Both the position numbers and the translations under genes were made by a program. Source: Trichoderma breve (taxonomy: Eukaryota > Ascomycota > Sordariomycetes > Hypocreales > Hypocreaceae). From it: a stretch of 64,000 bases of DNA. This document shows, piece by piece, positions 55,360 through 64,000 of this stretch. Position 1 is the first letter of the stretch. Each line of letters begins with the position of its first letter. Where the stretch lies: the NCBI RefSeq assembly GCF_028502605.1, contig NC_079233.1, positions 3,906,001 through 3,970,000 of the forward strand. The letters are read 5' to 3'. The notes beneath the pieces are model-generated. The model did no database searches. It was not told the DNA's origin and was given only the letters and a program-made list of their open reading frames with translations.

Positions 55360-56942
55360 CTACAAACGTTCCTGCAACCGAGCTTGCAACCGAGCTTGCA
55401 ACCGTTGCGATCGACGCCGAATCGGCGATGGTAGAACCATAGCCTCAGTACACGATCTTCGTTTCGAGGACGGGCTTTTCTGAGAGTCTAAGTTTGTATT
55501 TTTCTGTGAGCTGGCTGGTTGGCTAGGAAGACGGGGTTTTCGTGCGCCCCTTTTAGATATCCTTGCTTTAGTGAAATTCTTTGGTCTTCCTCGAGCTGGT
55601 TGTTGAGCAGCGTTTTGATCCGAGACACCGGCTTGTTTCGATCTCTTGAGGAGGCGTCCGTTTTCTTCGTCCTCAGCTTCCTCATCCTCAGCTTGTTTTC
55701 TTTTCTTGTTGGACGGAAACTTGGTTTGGCCACAGTCTTTAGCTGTACGTTGTTGCTTGGTCTCAGCCTCGATTAAACTTAACTGCTCAAGGATCCATCG
55801 CGTCAAGACACGCTGGTGGCAAAAAAAGGGTTCCTTGCTGCGATACGGGTAAGTATCTCGGATGAAAATGTCTACCCGCCGTTGTAGGGCCCCAAAGTTA
55901 TCTTCTGGTTCGGCTAGAGGCCTTCCGAAAGCATCAAATCTCGACGAATCCACAACCAAGAATTTATCCCAGGCATTGATGTAATCTTGTTCCAACCTCA
56001 TTAACAAAGCAGCGAGCCTGTCTCTCTCAAAGTATTCGAAGTTAAGATACTCAACCCATGTTGTCCAGGTATCTTGTTGACGCGGGTCAGCTTCCAATCG
56101 AAACTCCCGAGTGAAGTTGTGAGATGCCAGACGTTTCTTGACTGCTTCTTGGTATGCTTGAAAACTTCCGCCAGGGACTTCGCAATACTTTGGAGTCGAC
56201 TCCCACATTCGTGCAGTTGACTCGTCATACTCGGGACCCGATTCTGGATAGCGTTCTCGCAAGCCTTGGTGCCTGTGTGCCTCTAGGTACTGGGGGAACC
56301 CATAGTCTCCAGTCTCGGCCTCTGTTCCTCGGTTATCCACCTGCCATTTAATGAAGTCCCATCAGCGATCTGCTTGTACGGCAAAAAACTTGGGTACTTC
56401 ATCGCTGGACCATGAGTATGGGCCACTCAACCATGGGAGTTTCTTTCGCTCACTCTCAGTCAGCGACGCAATGTCGAGAGCCACAGGCCTACCACCATAA
56501 TGAAGGAGTTCCTCGAGACGCAGCAATTCCATATTTCTGTCATCAGACGATGAAGGAGACAAGGTAGAATTGGTGTTTCTATCGCGCGACCCCCGTCGGG
56601 TGTATTTACGAGGGGTATTCGGGCCTTCAGCAACGTCGAGTAAGCGTTTTGTGAGCGTATCGATGTCGAGGGTAGGCTCAGTCGTTTTCGCTAGCTGTCT
56701 CATGGCAGCTCTACTCAAGATTAGAAGATAAGACCATATATAAACAAACTCGGCCTCCCCCAAAAATTTCCATACCTCAACCTTTCGAAAAGCAATTGTC
56801 GTCGGGACTCTCCCATCAGGTGGAGATCTGACGCGCTTGAAATATCATATCCGCCCTCTGGGCGTTCGCAACGCTTTAAGAATTCAGTAAGCTGTCCATC
56901 ATCAAGGGAGAGTAAATCCTCTGGTGTACGTAGGGGTCTCAT
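55360..56942 (-). pseudogene. Conserved fungal protein of unknown function with an in-frame TGA
   Basis: Exon 1 is 56942-56776 and exon 2 is 56713-55360, joined in phase across a GTATGG..GAG intron. The combined frame would encode about 506 residues, but TGA at 56364-56362 splits it between AVQADR and WDFIKWQVDNRG. The same frame continues unbroken on both sides with matching composition, so a single nonsense change (for example CGA to TGA) is likely; readthrough is the alternative. I recognise the EYLNFEYFERDRLAALLMR and GLRERYPESGPEYDE segments from a widespread hypocrealean family without assigned function, sometimes mislabelled ankyrin. The C-terminal third is basic, with KRKQAEDEEAEDEEN and tandem RLQA repeats, suggesting a nuclear protein. 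Confidence 0.65.
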
Positions 56943-58008
56943 CCCTAACTGACGATGTGGCTGGCATTGTGCTTGGACGCGTCGGAAAATGTGAGATGGC
57001 TGGCGTAACGGTCAGAACTGGGAAGATGGTTGGGATGCACTGGACATTAAATATGTACTTTGGGTAAAGGGAGAAAAGCAAACACCCGACGTTACACAGT
57101 CCAATGCAGGAGCTGCAAGGAAGCATCCACGTTTTAGCTAGTCTTGTGTGGCCAACAAGACCTAAAAAAACAAAGATGTATTCAATGTTCTCTTTGTTGG
57201 ATAAGGTCAAAGAAAATTCTAGTGTTTGTTCTCGTGACATGTTTTGAATCATCTTTGACCCTTTTCAATTCTCTTTTACTCAATTATTTTCTTTGTGCTA
57301 GCCCAGCAGCACAGTTTCAGATACTGCTTCTTGCAGCACAATAATAGGACGATATATATGCATATATTGGAAGCTTACATGAGAAAACTTGAGGGCATGG
57401 CCTCTTCTTTTATCGGATCCAGCTTCATTAGAATCAGCGTTTTACTATACTACGCCATAGGACCTGGTCTTTTTTAGATACCCGTCAGCAAGAAAGGGAT
57501 ACTTAATAGAAGGTCCCTATAGTTATACCCCCCGTGTACCTACTGCGCGCCTTCTAGCTTGTACCCCTTATAATCAAGAATAATTCACCATCAGTCGCCA
57601 GCTGGCAGCCCGGGCACCCAGCTCCCAAGCCAGGTTAGAGGGGTGCTTACTTCGCTCTTCGGAGGAAGTAGTGCGGGTGTTTTTTTTTGGCAGAGGTCGC
57701 AGCTTCGAATCGTGTCAATATATCCTTTTTTTTATTATCTCTTCTCAGCATCAACCACCTAATTTTTGCACACTCTCTCTTCTTTTCGGAACATTTTATC
57801 TTTAAGATTACCTACGGTTGTATCACTAAGCAAATGCCTTCCTTGCGACACGCTCTTGGCAAAATCCCATGTTGTTCTACGTCGAGTAACATCCATATGT
57901 TAACTATAGCTGATGGCACTAAGACCATCTGCTTATAAGTATGGTAAGAAAGATACTCTTTAGTGTAAACTAATATATATATATATAACACATGTCTTGA
58001 GAACTTAT
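56943..58008. other. Intergenic region, about 1.07 kb
   Basis: Upstream of the TGA-bearing gene and downstream of the transcription factor. The plus frame at 57687-57938 does not start with ATG and has no known motif. No repeat seen except a short (TA)n run near 57,970. Confidence 0.35.
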
Positions 58009-60295
58009 TTACGAAAAAGATTCAACGGGGCTATCACCTTGCGATCCCCTTGGTAGGGTTGTCCAGTCTAGCCACTCCCCTTTGTCAATGTCAAACTCAA
58101 GACTGTCAGCCCCAACAATGTTTCCAAAGAGGAACGATGGCAGGCCATTATTCTCTGAAGCACCTTCATGTAAGGTAAGAGCAGAACTGCCTTCAGTATT
58201 GGCTCTATTTTCTCTCGGGTTTGTTCGTTGATGCTTCGCCCTTATTGAAAGAGCCTTGGCTTTGAGAGCGGTGAGGACCGCCGACTTGGATCCAAACCCG
58301 ATTGTAGACTTGTCACACAGTACCTCAGAGAAGTGAATATCCAAAGCTCTCCATGCCCGGTCCACGCTCGGGCCTTCGGGTTTAACACAGAGATGCCACA
58401 AGACGTACATGGTGATGTGATATTGTGGATAAGCCCTCCTTGCCCAAGAGAACTGCTTTAGCAAGCCATCATCATTGAACAATCTTGGTTCTAAGAGTTC
58501 CAATGCCTCTACGAGATTCTCTTCTGTTGCAAATTCGTCGCTCTTCATAGTATGCCGCAGAAATGACCATTGCAGTCTTGTAGTAAAGTTGAGTTTTCGG
58601 ACGAGGAATCGAGAGCAGAGCAGCGTCATGCGGTGTTGTGGTATCACTGGATTGCAGTTCTGCAGATACCCCTCTATGTGCGCACTCAAATCGTCGATGA
58701 CTTTTATTCTTATATCCTCGGTGGGAGGGGACGAAAGCGACGAAGTTGCGGCGATATCGGCCAGCTTGTGGATGGACTTTGCAAGTTCGATGTTGATGAG
58801 GGAGAACGTCATGGCTGTCCAGCTATTTTTGGGCTTGGGAAGCTCCTTCATATCTGGAGAGAGATCCACATCGTCAACATTGAGCGGCAAGCTTACATTT
58901 GAACCCAACAACTGTCCACTGGTGTTCTCGAGGCCGTAGTCTTCTCCCGAGCGGCTGTCGCGGCTAAGTAGGTGCCACCATAGTCGACGTCGCATTTCAG
59001 ACTGGAAAGGAGGAAGCCCCAGTCGTAGCCCATCTCGATGTAACCCTAGAGATTGGGCTATGCGTATTGTGAGGCCGTTTAGAATCCATATCCCCTTACC
59101 ACGATTATGAACGCGAAGGCCAGACTATGCAACAGTTAGTACCGCATCATTCGTCGGGTAGAGAAGCAGAAAATAGAGAAAGAATTATAATAAGTACCAG
59201 ATATATAACCAACGCCAGAAGCCCCGTTAGCGTTGGGCGATCCAAAAAATCACCATGCGCAAATGCCTGTTCCAAGCCGGTTTTAAAAGTGTTCAGAGCG
59301 TCATCTTTATCTTGACCTAGGAATAACCGAGCCTCAACGTCTTCGAAAGAGACTGCAGATGCGAAGTAAATGGCAAAGCAAAAAGCAAGATCATGAAAAG
59401 ACGCGCTAGCTGGATCGTGAATGACCGAATAAATCTTCACCCTGTCAGTGGGAAGGTGAAGAAGTTTGATCAACCCAGAACAGCCATCCACATTTTCTAC
59501 GTAGTTGTTCCACAGTCTCACAGCCAAAGGCTGGGTCGGATGGAAGGTGTGCGGTTCCTGCAAGAGAGACACGGACGAAAGTATTCCTGCAGGGTTGAAT
59601 GGTGAGGTAGCGGGCTGATGTGGTGTTCCTGTGTGCGAAGTTGAAAGAACGGACTCTATATCTCGCTCCTGTGAAAGGCAATTAGGGACGAAAGTCTGAC
59701 ATTCCTTGAACATCGTATGGAGACTTACCTCTTCTATAACTCTGGATAGCATAACTTCGTTGAAGTATTGGCTTGACGATCCCTTTTCAACAAGTACATC
59801 ATCGTTTCTAAGTCGTACTGGCTGCGCCGAAGACGAGCTGCTGGAGTTTTTGGAAACACTTATCCCCAACGCCGATGAATCCCTACTGTTGGCTTTGGCC
59901 AGGGCCTTCTCTAGGCTTGAGATGCGAGAAGCCATGTCCGCCATAATGGTATGTTTTGCCCGCCGTATGCGCCGTGGCGGGTAGGCGCATGGCTTACCGG
60001 CTTGCGTGCAAGGTGTGCATGGTTCTTGTTTGTCGCATCGGATCTTTCTGCGATTGCAGGTCTATTCTTGGGAACATGCAGAGTCAGATACGACGACCGC
60101 GAGACAAGATAATTTCATGATCGAATCGCAGTTCATCGAAGAATCTGGGAGAATTCACGGGCTGCAGAAAGGGTCAAGACTTACATAACATGAGCGGGAG
60201 AGTGGGCGGCTACTCTGAGAGCGTGCGGCCGTCTCTGGTTCGGCTTCGGAGATTGTGTCGAAAATAAACTCCATGCCTCTTAGTTCGGAATTCAT
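58009..60295 (-). CDS. Zn2Cys6 transcription factor with fungal-specific TF domain
   Basis: Gal4-type nuclear regulator. Four exons (60295-60185, 60061-59729, 59668-59198 and 59124-58009), all joined in phase 0, give 676 residues. The zinc cluster is formed across intron 1: CYTCNRRKIRCDK then EPCTPC and a last Cys in GKPC, matching the CX2CX6CX5-6CX2CX6-8C pattern. A basic linker (PPRRIRRAKH) and a helix with MASRISSLEKALAKA follow, which is the dimer coiled coil. The fungal-specific TF domain runs from about residue 240 to 560, with GIWILNGLTIRIAQSLGLHRDG and RRRLWWHLLSRDSRSG, the landmark motifs of this domain. The neighbour on the right is the MFS transporter region, but a repeat and pseudogene lie between, so the target genes are not evident. 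Confidence 0.92.
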
Positions 60296-60378
60296 TTTCC
60301 TTAGCAGTAAGATATCACGAGTCGGGAAATGAAGGTCCGAACTGCATACGCTTGATCTTTAAGAGATGTGAACACGGG

Positions 60379-60493
60379 GCATGAGGTTGCTCAGTTACCA
60401 GAACGGGCCGAGTCGTGGTTTTACTGCCGTGCCGAGAAGTGGATTGAAAGTACATGGTACGGAGTTTGAATTCATTAGTAAGCCTAAGTGCTG
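60379..60493 (+). repeat. Dispersed direct repeat R1, left copy
   Basis: About 115 bp similar to 63048-63144 in the same orientation: shared words include GCATGAGGTTG, GAACGGGCCGAG, TGCCGTGCCGA, TACGGAGT and CATTAGTAAGCC. Differences are scattered base changes and one insertion of about 16 bp. It lies in the upstream region of the transcription factor. Confidence 0.75.
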
Positions 60494-60560
60494 CTGATAA
60501 CGTTTATGCTGCGCGATGCCAACTCATTCTCCTCCGATCGATCCAAGCAAACTTATTAGG

Positions 60561-60760
60561 GAGAGCAAGCAATTGGAGGACAGAATACCCGAGACCGGGA
60601 AGATTTCGAACACTCACGAGTTGAGCCATACGCCTACAAAAGGAGTAGCTGCTATGTCTATATTTCTCTAGTAACTGCTACTGCATCTATATTTCTCCAG
60701 TAACTGCTACTATATTGACATTTTTCTAGTAACTGCTTCTATGTTTATATACCTAGGTAG
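60561..60760 (+). repeat. Dispersed repeat element, head and tandem part
   Basis: Matches the head (GGACAGAATACCCGAGACCG, AAGATTTCGAACAC) and the roughly 29-bp A/T-rich units of the copy at 54430-54800, with about four degenerate units. The tail found in the full copy is missing here and reappears at 62585-62880, on the other side of the helicase remnant. Confidence 0.7.
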
Positions 60761-61308
60761 GCCTTTGTATATATTAAAACTCGCGAGAAGTGCAAGCCGG
60801 CCATCAAATCAGAAAGTAAACAAAAAGTGAGAAGCATATGCACAAAAGTGGGGACAATGTGAAACGCCGTGATATCAGATTACTGCCCTTTTCCTTTTCC
60901 TCTTTTCCTCTTCTTTTTTTCTTTCGTCTTCAGTCATCATCATCACCGTCTTCGTCGTTTTGATCTATCCATTTGATAGATCATAGCTGCCCGCCCCGTT
61001 TGTTTCTTCGTTGTCAATCTCGACAACGTCAAGTCTTTGTGTCCCCATCGCCGTCGCCCTCATTCTTCATAGCTCTCGCTTTTCGGAGGGGAGTTCATGT
61101 TCATTCTCGCCGCCGCCGTCATCATTTCTCTGTTGCTGGTAATCTGTTGTTTTCGCTCTTCGGAGGAAAACTCATATTCACCCAGTCCCCCTTCTCTCCT
61201 CTTCTCATCTCGCCTACTTCTTTTGTATTTTCGCTCTCCGGAGGAAAATTCGTTTTAAAAAGGCTCCATATATCAACCCTCTCGACACTTTCGACGAACC
61301 ACCTCGCC
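60761..61308. other. Upstream region of the helicase remnant
   Basis: 548 bp. Contains a long pyrimidine-rich tract at about 60,888-60,935 and two near copies of TTTTCGCTC-TCGGAGGAAAA (about 61,150 and 61,231), typical of a strong fungal promoter and leader. No separate gene. Confidence 0.4.
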
Positions 61309-62590
61309 ATGTCTCAATCAAAGACTGCCGAATCGGGCGCCACCCCCAAACCACACTACGGGAAGCCTTGCGTGATTTTGATCGACAATGTGTTTTTCGG
61401 AGGCAAAGGTTTGGGTCTCAAGACCGACGTTGCCACCATCATCCAGTGCCACAGGGAAAAGGACAAGTCATCCTAGATGGGTTTCTCTATCCAAATCCCC
61501 CTTGGGCCCAAGGTCGAGGACGATGGATTTGGCATATGCCATGGACGTAAGCTTTCTCTACCCAAATGTTGACAGTGATAGTGGTCAACGGCGACTAACT
61601 TTGTACGTTCACACTTGACCACAAGACTGGACGAGCACGCATCATTCCCACTGAAACCTACTCGATTGATGTCCAACTGCCGACCAACTCTGTCGTCACT
61701 CACGACGAATTAGATAAGGCCATGCTGAAAAGGCTCCCAGACTCGACAAAGACCATGTGCCGGATCGATGTCTATCCTCAAGATATCTCAGAGGTAGTCG
61801 TCAAGGGATATGAGATGCCCTTTGCCAATAAATGACATCAATGCGACGCATTCATCAACGGCAACGGGACCCTCGAGGACCGCTTTACTTTGTTGAACAT
61901 CCTCCAGCAAGAAAGGTTTTCGTTCATTGTCGCTTCTCCCTCTTATGCCGCAATGAAGAACTTGTTTCAGCCACTGCCGCCGCCGCTTCGACAAGGCTGC
62001 GCCCAACCAGGATTGGAGCATCGACTCTAAGTGGACGCTCAATCTAACCCCTTCTTTCTGGCTCCTGATGGTCCTTCACTCCCCCGCTGTCCGTGAGATC
62101 CACGAGGATGACCCCAAGGCCATTCACGAAATGCAACAGCAAATGGACATCCGCAGAGATTGCGAGCGTCTCCGCGCCGTCGCCACAGGAAAAATCAGCT
62201 GGCAAGAGTATGAAAGCGGCCAAATGGTCCAAGAGAAGGCCATCGAGGGAATGTTTGGGCATCTTCTTTGGAGTGCAGATATCCTCTGTGCAGCGCCAGC
62301 AATGTCCATGTAGGAGCCCTATAGCATTTGTAAGATGACGAGGGCCAGAGGCATCGCGATGGATGAGGCGGGCAGCATTAGCCTCCCTGACTTATACCGT
62401 GTCTGGGGCAGCACAATGCTCCCTTGCCTCTTGGGCGGCGACGACAAGACGACAAGCAGCTCCCTCCGACGCTTATGACGATTGATGATAAAGATATCGA
62501 GGGCATCTATATCAACCGTCTGGTCTAGGACGCCAAACTGTCGGTGCTAGACTTCTTCAGGGCGTCTGGTTGGCCTATCTGCCGCCTCCA
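61309..62590 (+). pseudogene. UPF1-like (SF1) helicase fragment, multiply broken
   Basis: Remnant of a large fungal superfamily 1 helicase. It starts at an ATG at 61309 (MSQSKTAESG) and can be followed only by changing frames: the ARIIPTETYSIDV to VVVKGYEMPFANK stretch ends in TGA where a Trp is expected, ERFSFIVASPSYAAMKNLF then shifts frame, and AVREIHEDDPKAIHEM to ILCAAPAMSM ends in TAG. Further on RGIAMDEAGSIS is the DExx (Walker B) motif, and GDDK followed, after a 5-base insertion, by QLPP is helicase motif III. Another TAG precedes DAKLSVLDFFRASGW, and the similarity stops where an A/T-rich repeat begins. The N-terminal P-loop and C-terminal helicase core are not seen, so it is a truncated, non-functional relic. 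Confidence 0.75.
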
Positions 62591-62880
62591 ATAGCTACTA
62601 CTATATTTACATTAATCTAGTAGCTACTACTATATTTATATTTATCTAGTAGCCACTACTATAGTTATATATTTTAAATACTTTCTACTGTAAATGTATT
62701 TGTCTAGTATCTAGTATTTCTATCTGATACGGGATACTAAATAGCGACTCGAACTTGAGGTGCCAGCTGGTAGGGGAACGACTATAAAAGCACCACTTGA
62801 TGACCTGAAGCTGATTGGGTGCTTATATCGCTGAATGTATGCACTTATTCATTTTGCAGTCTCGCTTCTTCTGACTATCG
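62585..62880 (+). repeat. Dispersed repeat element, tandem and tail part
   Basis: A/T-rich units (TCTAGTAGCTACTACTATAT and variants) follow the helicase remnant directly; after a unique insert of about 80 bp comes the tail ATGTATGCACTTATTCATTT plus TGCAGTCTCGCTTCTTCTGAC, nearly identical to the end of the copy at 54430-54800. The head seen in the full copy is missing. Confidence 0.7.
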
Positions 62881-63047
62881 CCCGCCAGGTAGCTACAAGT
62901 GCAGACGCTAGAGGAGGAGGCCAATTGATGTCCTCACAGATATCACCACCGCGCTGGACAGACATACGCATGGCGAGGAGGACGATGGTACTAGATAGTA
63001 GAACAACCACCCAGGGCTCTAACCACTTATTTTACATAGATGGAAAT

Positions 63048-63144
63048 GCATGAGGTTGTTCAGTTGCCGGAACGGGCCGAGCTGTGCTTTTATTGCCGTG
63101 CCGAAAGTACGGAGTATGAATCCATTAGTAAGCCCAAGTGCTGG
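63048..63144 (+). repeat. Dispersed direct repeat R1, right copy
   Basis: Second copy of the sequence at 60379-60493, same orientation, about 2.67 kb to the right. Shared blocks cover most of its length. It lies between the split repeat and the MFS gene. Confidence 0.75.
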
Positions 63145-63580
63145 ACACAGGCTTCTATACCCGAGCCCGAGTTTTACTCCCGCTCCCGTTTCAATTGCCC
63201 GGCCGTGTCAGAGTGGAGTCGAGTCGTGGTCTCGGTAGACATCTTAAACCAGCGCTCAATAGAGAGACCATGTAAACAGATTACGATCAATACTCATCAA
63301 TTCAAGTAATTCGTCCGGAGATAACAAACTCACCAAAGATGCCGGGCATTTTGGCTACTAGATCCTTTATTCATTGGTGTTTCGGACGAGTTGGGGTTTA
63401 ACTCCTGATGTAAACCAAAGCTACATGGCCACCTTTCTATGGCGTATAAGTACTTATTAGTATGTGGCATTCTATGTATTTCCGTTCAATATATACTGCA
63501 TTCATCCATCCTAGAGGACTATACTTGTCTACATTTGTTGTCAACAATTGCGTATACAAGCACAAGAGTCTACTGAGAAA
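63145..63580. other. Probable promoter of the MFS transporter
   Basis: 436 bp upstream of the MFS start codon. A TATATA-like stretch lies at about 63,489. No gene or further repeat recognised. Confidence 0.35.
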
Positions 63581-64000
63581 ATGTCGGATCAAGACCAACC
63601 TGCTGTAGTCGAGAGATCTCCGGCCATAGGCAACAGGATGACTGACAAGGACCAAATCAGCAACTCCGACAGCAAATCCGGCGTCCCATCTATCTTACAA
63701 GATCAGGAGACTGCAGATACTAAGCAGCCAAAGCCACGCGAGGGTGACGCCCCAGATGGCGGAACTGCTGCTTGGCTCGTCGTGCTTGGTGCTTGGTGCG
63801 TTTCGTTCTGTAGCTTTGGATGGCTGAATAGTAAGAATATGCCTCGTTTCATAGGGAGCCATTTTTGCTGACGATAGATAGGCATTGGAGTCTTCCAAGA
63901 GTACTACCAGACCGATTTGCTCAGTCACTATTCTCCCAGCACCATCTCATGGATTCCATCGCTTCTCATCGCCATCGTGATGGGCTTGGTGAACTCTAAT
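63581..64000 (+). CDS. MFS transporter, monocarboxylate-permease-like (partial, cut by right edge)
   Basis: N-terminal part of a major facilitator superfamily protein of the MCT/riboflavin-transporter-like group. Exon 1 is 63581-63830 and exon 2 starts at 63882; the 51-bp intron has a GTAAGA donor, and the join gives [10 protein letters not shown]. About 75 cytosolic hydrophilic residues precede the typical start of the first membrane span, [19 protein letters not shown], followed by [19 protein letters not shown] and, later, [16 protein letters not shown], the loop and second span characteristic of fungal MCT-like carriers. Only about 123 codons are visible, so substrate class beyond this family cannot be given. 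Confidence 0.88.

Noticed and set aside
60561..60650. tRNA-like head (B-box-like GTTCGAAATC on the minus strand) of the dispersed repeat
   Set aside because: The A-box-like word is too close and is absent from the copy at 54430, so a tRNA-derived SINE is not supported.

Overview
The window is nuclear DNA of a filamentous ascomycete, most likely a sordariomycete of the Hypocreales (Trichoderma-like by protein flavour; this is an inference, not a search result). Genes carry short introns of about 50-130 bp with GTAAGT/GTATGT donors, CTAAC-type branch points and CAG/TAG acceptors. Products are typical of fungi: a yapsin-type aspartyl protease, an ADP1-type ABC transporter, a HET-domain protein and a Zn2Cys6 regulator. 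I rebuilt exon structures by hand from reading frame, splice signals and family alignment known to me; no search was run.

Region 1-29 kb is a gene-dense core block. In order it holds mitochondrial EF-G (MEF1, cut by the left edge), a GPI-type aspartyl protease, a PLP aminotransferase, phosphopantetheine adenylyltransferase (CoA synthesis), tRNA-His(GTG), the ADP1-type ABC transporter, mitoribosomal protein mS26, the 60S-assembly GTPase NOG2 (with an unusually long intron that may host an H/ACA snoRNA), a But2-domain secreted protein, a Gln/Pro-rich protein with an in-frame TAG that could be an intron end, a small putatively myristoylated protein and a short-chain dehydrogenase.

Region 29.8-64 kb is accessory: gene-poor, repeat-bearing and full of decayed sequence. 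It holds two tandem variant 5S rRNA genes and two truncated 5S-derived composite elements, a HET protein, an AT-rich (RIP-like) Fot1/pogo-type DNA transposon with perfect 65-bp inverted ends, a sulfotransferase-like protein, a small Cys-rich secreted protein, an alkaline ceramidase with a 13-nt microexon, a metzincin protease, and a 16-exon NAD+ synthetase copy with two lesions. Further right are a bicovalent FAD oxidase, an F-box-like protein, a conserved fungal gene with an in-frame TGA, a Zn2Cys6 transcription factor, a wrecked UPF1-like helicase flanked by dispersed repeats, and the start of an MFS transporter.

The core genes share a housekeeping theme (mitochondrial translation, 60S assembly, CoA supply) but form no obvious cluster. 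In the right half no biosynthetic core enzyme is present, so I do not call a metabolite cluster. The most unusual items are the NOG2 intron, the 5S-derived elements, the transposon with intact ends and ruined interior, and the pseudogene/repeat mosaic at 60-63 kb.
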